From Pectinatus haikarae (GTDB taxonomy: Bacteria; Bacillota; Negativicutes; Selenomonadales; Selenomonadaceae), in the NCBI RefSeq assembly GCF_030813505.1, contig NZ_JAUSUE010000012.1: DNA of 64,000 nucleotides. The stretch is one strand, 5' to 3'. A program made the translations under genes and the position numbers. Positions 24,948-33,865 of this stretch are shown here, in pieces. Positions within the stretch are counted from its first letter, which is position 1. Every line of letters begins with the position of its first letter. A model generated the notes under the pieces. It made no database searches, was not told the DNA's origin, and was given only the letters and a program-made list of their open reading frames with translations.

Positions 24948-25622
24948 TTATGGCTTACGCTTTTTCAATATGAAATTACGTAAATTGTTCAAATGCATGA
25001 TCATGCCGCAACGTGCACCCACTATATCATTATCTTTTATAGCTTGAAATATCTGTCTGTGATAAATAAGTGTATCGTGCTTTAATGAGTCTTCCGTTAC
25101 AAAAATATTTTTTTGGACAGATGAATGAATAACTTTTACTATTCTATCAATTATCTTATTTCCGCTGGCACGGGCGATTGCTTCGTGAAAGGCGCTGTCT
25201 TCTCTGCTGTACTCATTGCTATTTTCTATCAGTTTTTCTACCACGGTGCAGGCTTCACCTATTACTGCACAGTCGTCTTCCGTGGCATTTGTGGCAGCCA
25301 GCGCTGCCATTTCCGGTTCAAATATAAGCCGCACATTTATCATGTCAAAAGCCAGATTGACATCATCGTTGATAAGCGAAAGCCCCAAGGGGTCTTTTAT
25401 CATTCCCCTTTCTGAAGAAACAAAAGTGCCTGCTCCTTGCTTTATTTTCAATATATTGCGCGATGCCAATGCCTTTACTGCCTCACGGATAGTACTGCGA
25501 CCAACGTTCAGTCTGTCGGCTAATTCGTATTCGGTAGGAAGTTTGTCACCCGGGTCTAATTTATTTGTGGTTATCAATTTTATAATATTCTGCTGTGCTA
25601 ATTCGGATAATGGAGTATTCAA
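24948..25622 (-). CDS. FadR-subfamily GntR regulator, paralogue
   Basis: A 224-residue regulator with the same architecture as the one at 23349. The winged helix is S-E-L-A-Q-Q-N ... V-G-R-S-T-I-R-E-A-V-K-A-L, followed by I-K-Q-G-A-G-T-F-V. The FCD domain has matching segments such as L-I-F-E-P-E-M-A-A-L-A-A. I place the start at TTG 25622, with GAGGTAAG upstream. The longest frame starts at 25685, but that would put the palindromic operator (25656-25666) and the -10 hexamer inside the coding sequence. It probably controls itself, kduD and the divergent dehydratase operon. Confidence 0.85.
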   Translation of the reverse strand: MNTPLSELAQQNIIKLITTNKLDPGDKLPTEYELADRLNVGRSTIREAVKALASRNILKIKQGAGTFVSSERGMIKDPLGLSLINDDVNLAFDMINVRLIFEPEMAALAATNATEDDCAVIGEACTVVEKLIENSNEYSREDSAFHEAIARASGNKIIDRIVKVIHSSVQKNIFVTEDSLKHDTLIYHRQIFQAIKDNDIVGARCGMIMHLNNLRNFILKKRKP

Positions 25623-25655
25623 ACATCTTACCTCATTTCTGATAATATTTTTTAA

Positions 25656-25703
25656 ACATCTGATGTATTTATCTAATTTTATCACATATTTTTTTTATTT
25701 CAA
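25656..25703 (-). promoter_or_regulatory. fadR2-kduD promoter and operator
   Basis: On the minus strand TTGAAA (25703-25698), 16 bases, TAAAAT (25681-25676). The perfect palindrome ACATC-T-GATGT lies at 25656-25666, just past the start point. Confidence 0.6.
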
Positions 25704-25769
25704 GGTATAATGGCAGAAAATAGACCAATTAATAAATATATACCACTGAAAAACTTTTTTACTTACCTA

Positions 25770-25819
25770 TTGACTTAGAAATTTATCTGATGTATTATTT
25801 TAATATCATCTGATGTATT
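25770..25819 (+). promoter_or_regulatory. Promoter of the dehydratase operon with two operator copies
   Basis: TTGACT at 25770-25775, 17 bases, TATTAT at 25793-25798. One operator copy (ATCTGATGTATT from 25785) covers the spacer and -10. A second (TCATCTGATGTATTT, 25806-25820) covers the start region. The layout matches the kdgK promoter, including the same -35 and -10 hexamers. Confidence 0.75.
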
Positions 25820-25899
25820 TAAAATATTCTTAATTATATTAAAATACAAAAATATGATTGCTATATATTTTTGTATAATTATTTTAGGAGGGTTATTTT

Positions 25900-26907
25900 A
25901 TGAAAGCTATAGTATATGAAGGACCAAAAAAAGTGAGTGTAAAAAATGTGGACATACCAAAAACCAAAGATGGTGAAGTGTTAATAAAAGTTAGTTATGC
26001 TGGAATTTGTGGTACAGATTTAAATATATTTGCAGGAACACATCCTCGTGCAAAGGCACCTCTTATTCCAGGTCATGAATTTTCAGGTGTTGTTGTTTCA
26101 GATGGGAAAAAATACAAAAAAGGTGATAGGGTTGCGGCATATCCGTTGATTTCTTGTGGGCATTGTGAGCCCTGTAAAACGGGTAATGCACATGTATGTG
26201 ATCATTTAGGACTGCTGGGTATTGATTGTAGTGGAGCTATGGCAGAATATATTTCTGTAGATGAAGAAAAATTAGTTGAATTACCTGACACAATATCAGA
26301 TGAAATGGGGGCCTTTGTTGAACCTGTCGCTGTTACGGTACATGCACTACGCGAAAATAGTTTTAAGTCAGGGGATAATGCTATTGTTTTTGGCTGTGGC
26401 ACTATTGGATTGGCTACGGCTCTTACATTACGTAATTTCGGAGCAGGTAAAATTATTTTGGTAGAAACAGATGAAAGCAGAGCAAAGATCGCACGTGAAA
26501 TGCATTTTAAAGTGATTAATCCTATAAATGAAAATATGCAGGACTTATCTAAAGATGTTACTGATGGGGTAGGATTTGATTGGGTGTTTGATTGTGCAGG
26601 TGTTCAGGCAGTTGCTAGTGCTTTATTTGATTCAGTAAAAGTAAAAGGACATATTGTGATAATTGCTGCATATAAAAAACCTGCTTCATTATCTTTAATA
26701 ATGGGGATGTTTAAAGAAACATGCATATTATTTACAAGAGTATATCGTTATAAAGATTTTGCAATAGCAACAGACCTTGTGCAGAAGGAAAAAGATTACG
26801 GAAAAATTATTACTCATAAATTACCGTTAGAAGATGGAGCAAAAGGATTCGAATTGTTAACAACACCAATGAGTGGTGCTGTCAAGGTAATGTATAAAAT
26901 ATCATAA
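25900..26907 (+). CDS. Zinc-dependent medium-chain dehydrogenase (sugar/sugar-acid type)
   Basis: A 335-residue MDR enzyme. Catalytic zinc ligands lie in C-G-I-C-G-T-D-L and G-H-E-F-S-G. The structural zinc loop is C-G-H-C-E-P-C-K with a fourth cysteine in H-V-C-D. The Rossmann motif is G-C-G-T-I-G-L-A. It resembles sorbitol, threonine or idonate/galactonate-type dehydrogenases. AGGAGGG precedes the ATG. It is first in an AT-rich operon with an MFS carrier and a dehydratase, so a hexonate or its reduced form is the likely substrate. The exact one is unknown. Confidence 0.85.
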   Translation: MKAIVYEGPKKVSVKNVDIPKTKDGEVLIKVSYAGICGTDLNIFAGTHPRAKAPLIPGHEFSGVVVSDGKKYKKGDRVAAYPLISCGHCEPCKTGNAHVCDHLGLLGIDCSGAMAEYISVDEEKLVELPDTISDEMGAFVEPVAVTVHALRENSFKSGDNAIVFGCGTIGLATALTLRNFGAGKIILVETDESRAKIAREMHFKVINPINENMQDLSKDVTDGVGFDWVFDCAGVQAVASALFDSVKVKGHIVIIAAYKKPASLSLIMGMFKETCILFTRVYRYKDFAIATDLVQKEKDYGKIITHKLPLEDGAKGFELLTTPMSGAVKVMYKIS

Positions 26908-26925
26908 TGAAGGGAGATGATATAT

Positions 26926-28230
26926 ATGCAAAATGAAATGTTAGCAAATATTGCTATGCAAAAAGCAAGGAATAAAATTATTCCTTGTATCATTTTGATG
27001 TATATAATGTGTTTTTTGGACCGGTCAAATATAGGGTTTGCTAAACAGGCATTTCAAATGGATACAGGTATTAGCGACGCTGCTTTTGCATTAGGTGCAG
27101 GAATATTCTTTATTGGCTATGCAGTTTTTGAAGTTCCGAGTAATATTATAATGAATCGTGTGGGTGCAAAGTTTTGGCTTATGCGCATTATGGTAACATG
27201 GGGATTAATTGCAGCCAGTTTTGCCTTTGTAACTAGCGAAACACAATTTCTCGTATTGCGCGTTTTACTTGGTATTGCAGAAGCGGGTTTTATACCAGCA
27301 ATTGTATATTACCTTACTTTCTGGTTTACAGAGGAACAACGCAGTTCAATGATGGGATTATTTTGGTTAGGGGTGCCGTTGGCATTTGTTTTTGGATCAC
27401 CTATTTCTGGATTGTTATTAGATATGCATGGTATTTTAGGATTAAAGGGATGGCAATGGTTATTTGCGGTAGAAGGACTTTTAGCTTCGCTTTCAGGCAT
27501 ATTAATTTATGAAAACCTAAGTGATGCTCCTAATGATGTAAACTGGCTTACAAAAGAAGAAAAAGAAGCATTAACAGCAGCTTTGCTTAGAGAAAAAGAA
27601 TCTCAGAAAATAGAGACGAATAATGCAGTGTCTGCATTATATAATCCCAAAGTTTGGTATATGTGTTTAATAAGTTTCACGGTGCAAGTGGCCAACAATG
27701 GATTTAATTTTTACTTTCCTACATTAGTAGCTTCTTTACTAGGCGTGAAAGTGGGGACGCTGGTTGGATTTGTCAGTGCTATACCATGGATTTGTTGTGC
27801 AATAGCAATGGTATCACTACCTAAATTATCTGATAAAACAGGAAGCAGGGGAATATTAGCTGGTTTTATTATTTTAACATCTGGGATTGGGTATATAATT
27901 TCTGGGACTCATATGGTGGTTTTAGGAATAGTTGCTATGTGTGTGGTAGCAGCATGTAATGTTGCATGCCAACCTATTTATTGGACAATGCCTAGTCGTT
28001 TTCTCAGCGGTGCGGGTGCTGCCAGTGGTATTGCACTTATAAACTCCATGGGGAATTTAGGTGGATTTGTAGCACCTAATTTAAAAACGTGGGCCGAAAT
28101 TACGTGGGCATCTTCTACGGCTGGATTATATGCAATGGCAGGTTTTGCGTTTATTTCTGCTATATTGTTATGGTTAACAGTTCCTTTGAAACTTGGAAAT
28201 AATTTATTGAAGAATAAATATTCTAAATAA
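26926..28230 (+). CDS. MFS transporter, ACS (anion:cation symporter) type
   Basis: A 434-residue carrier with about twelve helices. It has the ACS opening (M-C-F-L-D-R-S-N-I-G-F-A) and the G-I-A-E-A-G-F-I-P-A segment of the hexuronate/glucarate/tartrate branch. AGGGAG precedes ATG 26926; the ATG at 26917 has no room for a ribosome site. It sits between the zinc dehydrogenase and the dehydratase and likely imports their sugar-acid substrate with protons. AT-rich codons match the rest of this operon, not the flanks. Confidence 0.88.
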   Translation: MQNEMLANIAMQKARNKIIPCIILMYIMCFLDRSNIGFAKQAFQMDTGISDAAFALGAGIFFIGYAVFEVPSNIIMNRVGAKFWLMRIMVTWGLIAASFAFVTSETQFLVLRVLLGIAEAGFIPAIVYYLTFWFTEEQRSSMMGLFWLGVPLAFVFGSPISGLLLDMHGILGLKGWQWLFAVEGLLASLSGILIYENLSDAPNDVNWLTKEEKEALTAALLREKESQKIETNNAVSALYNPKVWYMCLISFTVQVANNGFNFYFPTLVASLLGVKVGTLVGFVSAIPWICCAIAMVSLPKLSDKTGSRGILAGFIILTSGIGYIISGTHMVVLGIVAMCVVAACNVACQPIYWTMPSRFLSGAGAASGIALINSMGNLGGFVAPNLKTWAEITWASSTAGLYAMAGFAFISAILLWLTVPLKLGNNLLKNKYSK

Positions 28231-28268
28231 AAAATTAATTTTAAATATTAACAAAGGATGTGTACACC

Positions 28269-29927
28269 TTGCATAGTGATGAACTGAAAAAAGGAATATA
28301 TAGAGCTAATCAACGTTCTTTACTGAAAGCTGCTGGCCTCGGGGAAGAAGATATACAAAAACCGTTAATTGGTGTGGTAAATTCATTTAATGAAATAGTA
28401 CCTGGGCATACACATTTGAGAGAAATTGCAAAATATGTAAAACTAGGAATAGCAGCCAAAGGAGGTACTCCACTGGAATTTCCATCTATTGCCATTTGTG
28501 ATGGTATGGCAATGAATCATGAAGGGATGCGATATTCTTTGGCTAGTAGAGAACTTATCGCAGACTCAATTGAAGCAATGACCATTGGACATCAATTAGA
28601 CGGTCTTGTGCTAATAACAAATTGTGATAAAATTACTCCGGGAATGTTAATGGCTGCAGCGCGAACTAATATACCTTCAATAATGATTTCGGGAGGACCT
28701 ATGTTGGCTGGAACTTTTCAAGGGGAAATTACAGACAATAGTGTGGGATGTGAAACTTCAGGAAAAGTAGCCACTGGCAGGCTGACTGTAGATGAAATGA
28801 GTGAGTGGGAAGATACATCCTGTCCTACCTGTGGATCATGTTCACATTTGGGGACAGCAAATTCAATGAACTGCATGGCTGAGGCTTTAGGTATGACATT
28901 GCCTTGGAATTCTGTTATTCCAGCAGTTTATTCGAAGCGTAATGTATTGGCTCGCAGGACAGGAGAACAACTTATGTATTTGGTAAAGCATAATATTTGT
29001 CCTCATGATATTTTATCTCAGAAATCATTTGAAAATGCAATTGCCACTGATATGGCAATTGGAGGTTCTACTAATACGGTACTGCATTTAATAGCCATTG
29101 CCCATGAAGTAGGAATAGATTTATCCGTTAATAAATTTGATGAAATAAGTAAAAAAGTACCTAAGCTGTGCAATTTTAGTCCTAGCGGAAAATATCATAT
29201 GGAAGATTTGTTCCATGCAGGTGGTCTGCAAGCCGTAATTAAAGAAATTTCAAGAATTAACATGATTCATGAGTCAGCATTGACAGTAACCGGGCATACT
29301 ATAGGTGAAAATATAACTTATTCCCAAATAAAAAATAAAAAGGTTATAACATCAGCTCAAAATCCGTATTATAAAGAAGGGGGAATTGCAATTTTATGGG
29401 GAAATATTGCACCCTCCAGTGCAGTGGTAAAAGCTGGTACGGTGAACGTAAGTATGCTAAAACATAAGGGACCTGCAAAGGTTTTTTATTCAGAAGATGA
29501 CGCTGTAAGTGCTATTGTTAAAAGAAATATAAAAAAAGGGGACGTAATTGTAATTTTATATGAAGGCCCAAAAGGAGGGCCTGGCATGCGAGAGATGTTA
29601 ATGGCAACTGCTGCCGTAGTGGCTTCAGGTTTAGATAAAGAAGTTGCGTTGATTACAGATGGTAGGTTCAGTGGGGCAACACATGGTGCCTGCATTGGGC
29701 ACATATCACCTGAAGCTGCATCTGGGGGACCTATTGGTGTAATTCGCAATGATGATATAATAGAAATAGATATTCCTGCAAGAAAACTAAATCTTTTAAT
29801 ATCAGATAGTGAATTGGAAGAACGCCTCAAAAATAATGAGATAAAGCCGCGGAAAAAGAGAAAAGGCTACTTATCAAGATATTCAAAAAATGTTTTATCT
29901 GCCAATTATGGTGCTATATTGGAATAA
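28269..29927 (+). CDS. IlvD/Edd-family dehydratase, probable sugar-acid dehydratase
   Basis: A 552-residue Fe-S dehydratase. Cluster cysteines are visible in I-C-D-G-M near residue 77, T-N-C-D-K-I at 119 and C-P-T-C-G-S-C at 188-194. The C-terminal D-G-R-F-S-G-A-T-H-G motif is intact. I start it at TTG 28269 (H-S-D-E-L-K-K-G, the family N-terminus), ten bases after AAAGGA; GTG 28260 is too close. It is as close in layout to dihydroxy-acid dehydratase as to sugar-acid enzymes. The operon (dehydrogenase, ACS carrier, shared operator with kdgK) favours a hexonate-to-KDG reaction over valine/isoleucine synthesis. Confidence 0.82.
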   Translation: MHSDELKKGIYRANQRSLLKAAGLGEEDIQKPLIGVVNSFNEIVPGHTHLREIAKYVKLGIAAKGGTPLEFPSIAICDGMAMNHEGMRYSLASRELIADSIEAMTIGHQLDGLVLITNCDKITPGMLMAAARTNIPSIMISGGPMLAGTFQGEITDNSVGCETSGKVATGRLTVDEMSEWEDTSCPTCGSCSHLGTANSMNCMAEALGMTLPWNSVIPAVYSKRNVLARRTGEQLMYLVKHNICPHDILSQKSFENAIATDMAIGGSTNTVLHLIAIAHEVGIDLSVNKFDEISKKVPKLCNFSPSGKYHMEDLFHAGGLQAVIKEISRINMIHESALTVTGHTIGENITYSQIKNKKVITSAQNPYYKEGGIAILWGNIAPSSAVVKAGTVNVSMLKHKGPAKVFYSEDDAVSAIVKRNIKKGDVIVILYEGPKGGPGMREMLMATAAVVASGLDKEVALITDGRFSGATHGACIGHISPEAASGGPIGVIRNDDIIEIDIPARKLNLLISDSELEERLKNNEIKPRKKRKGYLSRYSKNVLSANYGAILE

Positions 29928-29929
29928 AA

Positions 29930-29968
29930 AAAGTCTGTACATAAATATGAAAATTATGTACAGACTTT
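29930..29968 (+). terminator. Terminator of the dehydratase operon, target of the group II intron
   Basis: A perfect 15-bp stem (29930-29944 with 29954-29968) starts three bases after the stop. The intron begins nine bases past the stem, so it has replaced most of the expected U-run. Confidence 0.85.
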
Positions 29969-30172
29969 CTTATGTGGTGCGCCCGGCATGGGCGCAATCT
30001 AACGGGTGAAAGTCCCGAGTGCGGGTAGATAGTGCCAAAGCACATAGCTTAAGACAAGGGTGTCCATCGTGAGGTGGAATCTGAAGGAAGTCGGCGGCAA
30101 ATCTCTGGTCTGACGAACAGAAATCACATAGAAGGCAGTGAAAACTGGGTAAATGGGCTGCCTTGCCAGGGT

Positions 30173-31506
30173 ATGCTGGAAGCAGAGAGTAACAAGGGAG
30201 CGCGGAGCGTGGCAACACTGGAACTTGCAAAAGAGAACCGCGTAAACTTGTTAGAAGAAATACTAGACCGAAACAATCTCAATGGGGCGTATGCCCAAGT
30301 ACTACGCAAGAAAGGTACAGGCGGAGTAGATGGGATGCAAGTAGGCGACTTAAAGCAGTGGCTGAAGGAAAACAAAGAAAAATTGCTTGAATCCTTGCGA
30401 AAAGGGAAATACATTCCTCAACCCGTGAAAAGGGTTGAAATTCCGAAACCGGATGGAGGAATCCGAAAACTAGGAATACCCACCGTGCTTGATCGACTCA
30501 TTCGGCAGGCAATTGCGCAAGTGATGACGCCTATCTTCGAGAAGATATTTTCAGCAAGAAGCTATGGATTTCGACCGGGAAGAAATACGCAGCAGGCAAT
30601 TAAACAAGCCGAAGCGTACTACCGGGAGGGATACACGAAGGTAGTAGGTATCGACTTAGCACAATATTTCGATACGGTAAATCATGACATGCTTATCAAC
30701 ATGGTCCGAGAAGAAATCAAGGATGAACGAGTGATTGCGCTCATCCGAAGATACCTGAAAAGTGGAGTTATGGAAGGTGGCATAGTCAGTCCTAACAGAT
30801 CGGGAACCCCGCAGGGAGGAAAATCTATCACCCCTGTTGTCGAATATCTATCTGACAAAGTTTGGCCAACTGTTGGAGAAGCGCAGACGTAAGTTCGTGA
30901 GATATCAGATGACTGCAATATCTATGTTCGAACAGAACGTGCAGCAAAGCGGGTAATGGAAAATTGCGTAAAGTTCCTAGAAGGAAAACTGAAGTTACAG
31001 GTAAACAGAAGGAAAAGCCGAGTTGGTAGCCCATTGAAGGTGAAATTTCTGGGATTCTCATTGCACAAAGTGGTGAGAAAAATTGGAATACGTCCGCATG
31101 GAAAAGTGCTGAAACGCTTTAAAAAGAAGATTAAAGAAATAACGAGCCGAAGTCGTGGACGATCGATTCAAGACATACTGCAAGAATTGAGAAATATACC
31201 ACAGGCTGGTTAAGCTACTTTTCTATAGCGAATATGCGGACGCAGATGCAGGAGATAAATAAGTGGATACGGCGCAGGTTGCGGATGTATCTATGGAAGC
31301 AGTGGAAGAAAATATCCACTCGGTTTATGAATCTGCAGAAACTAGGTTTAGATAGAAATAAAGCTTGGCAGTATGCCAATACCCGACTAGGCTATTGGCG
31401 CGTGGCTGGAAGTGTTATTTTGAAAAGGACACTAACAGACAAATACCTCGAATCTCTTGGCTATATGAACATAGCGAAGAAATACGAGGTATTCCATTTA
31501 CGTTAA
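30173..31506 (+). pseudogene. Group II intron reverse transcriptase/maturase, three frame breaks
   Basis: The frame opens at ATG 30173 and reads normally through RT blocks: E-I-P-K-P-D-G-G, S-Y-G-F-R-P-G-R, D-L-A-Q-Y-F-D and S-G-T-P-Q-G-G. One extra base near 30820-30830 shifts it, so the expected P-L-L-S-N-I-Y-L continues in another frame. One base is missing near 30906, just before the D-D-C-N-I-Y catalytic block. A third break near 31190 separates the thumb/maturase part G-W-L-S-Y-F-S and the tail to 31506. The catalytic residues remain readable, so decay is recent. No HNH endonuclease domain is present. Confidence 0.88.
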
Positions 31507-31513
31507 GTTATTG

Positions 31514-31547
31514 AACCGCCGTATACCGAACGGTACGTACGGTGGTG
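31514..31547 (+). ncRNA. Domain V of the group II intron
   Basis: A 34-nt hairpin. ACCGCCGTA (31515-31523) pairs with TACGGTGGT (31538-31546). A two-base CG bulge at 31536-31537 and an upper TACC/GGTA helix capped by GAAC complete the canonical layout. The triad reads CGC at 31517-31519. Confidence 0.85.
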
Positions 31548-31654
31548 TAATAGCATTGAGATAAAAGTACATTTTGATACTAGCGTGCAATGAGAGTTCT
31601 TCAAGTTTTATGTAGTGGTGTAAAATAGTTTATGCTTTTGGGAAAAATTCGTAA

Positions 31655-32050
31655 AATGAAGATTTATCATTGATCTAAAGCCAATTTATAAAGCAACAAT
31701 GGAAGAAACTGCCTTATTTGCCTTAGATGAATTTGAGACTAAATAGAACTGTAAATATTCGTTAGGTGTAAAATTTTGGAGGGCTAATTGGAATGAAATC
31801 TCTACCATGTTCAAATATTCCCCTGAAATACGCAAATTAATTTATACAACTAATGCTATTGAAAATTTCAACCGTCAATTACGAAAAGCAACCAAGACAA
31901 AAAATGCTTTTGTTTCGGATAACGCTTTAATGAAATTGCTATATTTAACAACGATCAGCATCGTGGATAAATAGACAATGCCAATTCGTAATTGGGGAGA
32001 TTATACTCGATAACCTCATGATTACTTTGGTGACCGTGTCAAAATATCAG
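31655..32050 (+). pseudogene. IS256-family transposase remnant (C-terminal part)
   Basis: Translation gives the conserved IS256-type segment P-E-I-R-K-L-I-Y-T-T-N-A-I-E-N-F-N-R-Q-L preceded by F-W-R-A-N-W-N-E-I-S and followed by M-P-I-R-N-W-G. Two in-frame TAG codons break it; the one at 31972 replaces the tryptophan codon before T-M-P-I. A frameshift then precedes D-Y-F-G-D-R. The N-terminal two thirds, with the first catalytic aspartates, are missing, and I saw no terminal inverted repeats. It lies between the intron and the aldehyde dehydrogenase gene. Confidence 0.85.
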
Positions 32051-32083
32051 TATAAAATTCAACTTGATTTTATACTGATATTT
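32042..32083. terminator. 17-bp perfect palindrome after the transposase remnant
   Basis: Bases 32042-32058 pair with 32067-32083 around an eight-base loop. It could terminate the old transposase, or the aldehyde dehydrogenase gene on the minus strand, whose stop lies 52 bases away. Confidence 0.65.
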
Positions 32084-32134
32084 GGATTCAAGAAATGTGA
32101 TTATATGAAGAAGTAAGTCTTCGCGCAACTTTTT

Positions 32135-33559
32135 TTAACTAAAATTGAATACAATCAATTTTTCTTCCGTTAATTCACGCACGGCGTATTCAGGACCTTC
32201 TCTGCCGATTCCACTGTCTTTAACACCACCGTAGGGCATATTGTCCATGCGGAATGTAGAACCGTCATTTATGATAACGCCGCCTGTTTCTATTTTTTCA
32301 GCACAAAGTCGAGCTACAGATAGGGATTTTGTGAATACACCTGCCTGCAATCCGTATGTGGAATTGTTCACTGCTGCAATTGCCTCGTCTATTGTATCAT
32401 AAGGTATTATCGAAAATACGGGTGCGAAAGTTTCTTTGCAAATAACATTCATATTTTCTTTTGTGTTCGTCAAAATGGTCGGATTGAAGAAAGAACCATT
32501 TCTCTTGCCGCCGATCAATAGCCTTGCGCCGCCCTTAACGGCATCGTTTACCCATTTTTCAATACGGACGGCTTCCTTTTCGGCAATCATCGGGCCAATA
32601 TCAGTATTTTCTTCTATAGGATTGCCGACTTTCAACGTTTTTGTATATTCTACGGCTGCAGTGCAAAATTCTTCAAAAATATTTTTTTGTACATAGACAC
32701 GCTGACAAGATATGCACACCTGTCCTGCGTTTACAAAGGCATACTTTGCACATAGTTGAGCAGTCATTTTTATATTTTCAATATCATTATGCACAATATT
32801 TGCTGAATTGGAACCCAATTCCAAAGCGATTTTTCTGAAGCCGGCAGCTTTCTGCAATTCCTTGCCGACAGGAACACTTCCGGTAAAGGAAAACATTTTT
32901 ATTCGCGGATCGTTCACCAGTAAGTCACCTACAAGAGAGCCTTTGCCCATGACTAAATTCAAAAATCCGGCAGGCAATCCTGCATCGGCAAAAGCATCAC
33001 AGAGCAACGAGGCTGTCAGGGGAGTCGCTGATGCAGGTTTATATACTACCGTATTGCCCGCTGCCAGGGCGGGACCTATTTTGTGGCATGCCAAATTAAC
33101 CGGGAAATTAAAAGGAGTTATGGCACAGACGACACCGAGAGGCATTCTTTTGGTATATGCCAACCGATTTTCACAGCCAGGGGCTCCCTGAATAGGAACC
33201 ATCTCTCCGGTGAGGCGTTTTGCCTCTTCTGCGGATAAGATAAGCGTCTGATATGAGCGGGATATTTCCCCCATGGCATCCTTTATTGGTTTGCCGGCTT
33301 CTGCCAACAGGGTTTCTGCAAATTCACGCTGACGCTGCATGACGTTGGCTGCGGCCTTCATCAATATATCATATCGTTGATAAGGTGTCAGTTTTACGGT
33401 ATCGAATGCTTTTTGAGCGGCATCAACAGCCATTTTTATCTCTTTCTCACCGGCGGTGTAAATGGTTGCAAAAGCTTCACCGGTGACCTTATCGTAAACT
33501 TCATCTGTCGATGCAGAGGTAATTTTCTTTCCATCAATAAATAATTCATATTGTTTCAT
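32135..33559 (-). CDS. NAD(P)-dependent aldehyde dehydrogenase
   Basis: A 474-residue member of the ALDH superfamily. It has N-F-P-V-N in the active-site loop, the nucleotide motif F-T-G-S-V-P-V-G, catalytic glutamate in L-E-L-G-S-N and catalytic cysteine in N-A-G-Q-V-C-I-S. The layout is closest to lactaldehyde/glycolaldehyde and NADP-dependent glyceraldehyde-3-phosphate dehydrogenases. GGGAGGCC precedes the ATG. It is monocistronic. Its base composition is back to that of the core genes, so it lies outside the AT-rich insert. The true aldehyde is not shown by the sequence. Confidence 0.9.
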   Translation of the reverse strand: MKQYELFIDGKKITSASTDEVYDKVTGEAFATIYTAGEKEIKMAVDAAQKAFDTVKLTPYQRYDILMKAAANVMQRQREFAETLLAEAGKPIKDAMGEISRSYQTLILSAEEAKRLTGEMVPIQGAPGCENRLAYTKRMPLGVVCAITPFNFPVNLACHKIGPALAAGNTVVYKPASATPLTASLLCDAFADAGLPAGFLNLVMGKGSLVGDLLVNDPRIKMFSFTGSVPVGKELQKAAGFRKIALELGSNSANIVHNDIENIKMTAQLCAKYAFVNAGQVCISCQRVYVQKNIFEEFCTAAVEYTKTLKVGNPIEENTDIGPMIAEKEAVRIEKWVNDAVKGGARLLIGGKRNGSFFNPTILTNTKENMNVICKETFAPVFSIIPYDTIDEAIAAVNNSTYGLQAGVFTKSLSVARLCAEKIETGGVIINDGSTFRMDNMPYGGVKDSGIGREGPEYAVRELTEEKLIVFNFS

Positions 33560-33865
33560 TCAATGGCCTCCCTATAGGTAATCATAATATATAGTGATAC
33601 TTATTCATTCTTTAAATCATCAAGCTGTTTTTGCGATTAAAGTTTGCTGTACCCAAGATAGCATGAATAAGATCTATATTTATATTATACAACTTTACTG
33701 GTAATACCTGCTGGCATATACTTTTTTCTATGTGATATTAATAAATATTCGCACACTAATCTGTTGAAAAGCGTGCGAATAAAAACGAACATATTAAAAA
33801 TTTGACATCCGTTAGTGAAATTATAAAGGGCAGCATATAAGAAAGGATATTTATAATTGTGTAAA
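33560..33865. other. Gene-free spacer
   Basis: AT-rich. The one structure seen is ATTCGCAC (33747-33754) pairing with GTGCGAAT (33773-33780), a weak terminator candidate for the minus-strand gene at 33866. An open frame at 33685-33885 has no ribosome site and overlaps that gene's end. Confidence 0.4.

Larger units (their letters stand above)
29977..31560 (+). mobile_element. Group II intron, probably class C, with a broken maturase
   Basis: The 5' end GTGCGCCCGGCATGGGCGC fits the GUGYG start of group II introns. A decayed reverse transcriptase occupies domain IV, and a canonical domain V is at 31514-31547. The 3' border is approximate because domain VI is not clear. Insertion directly downstream of an intrinsic terminator and a CGC catalytic triad in domain V both point to class C. 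The broken ORF means it could move or splice only with help in trans. Confidence 0.85.

Noticed and set aside
30074..30172. Earlier ATG for the intron reverse transcriptase
   Set aside because: The residues between 30074 and 30173 fall in the ribozyme RNA region and match no RT sequence; homology starts after ATG 30173.
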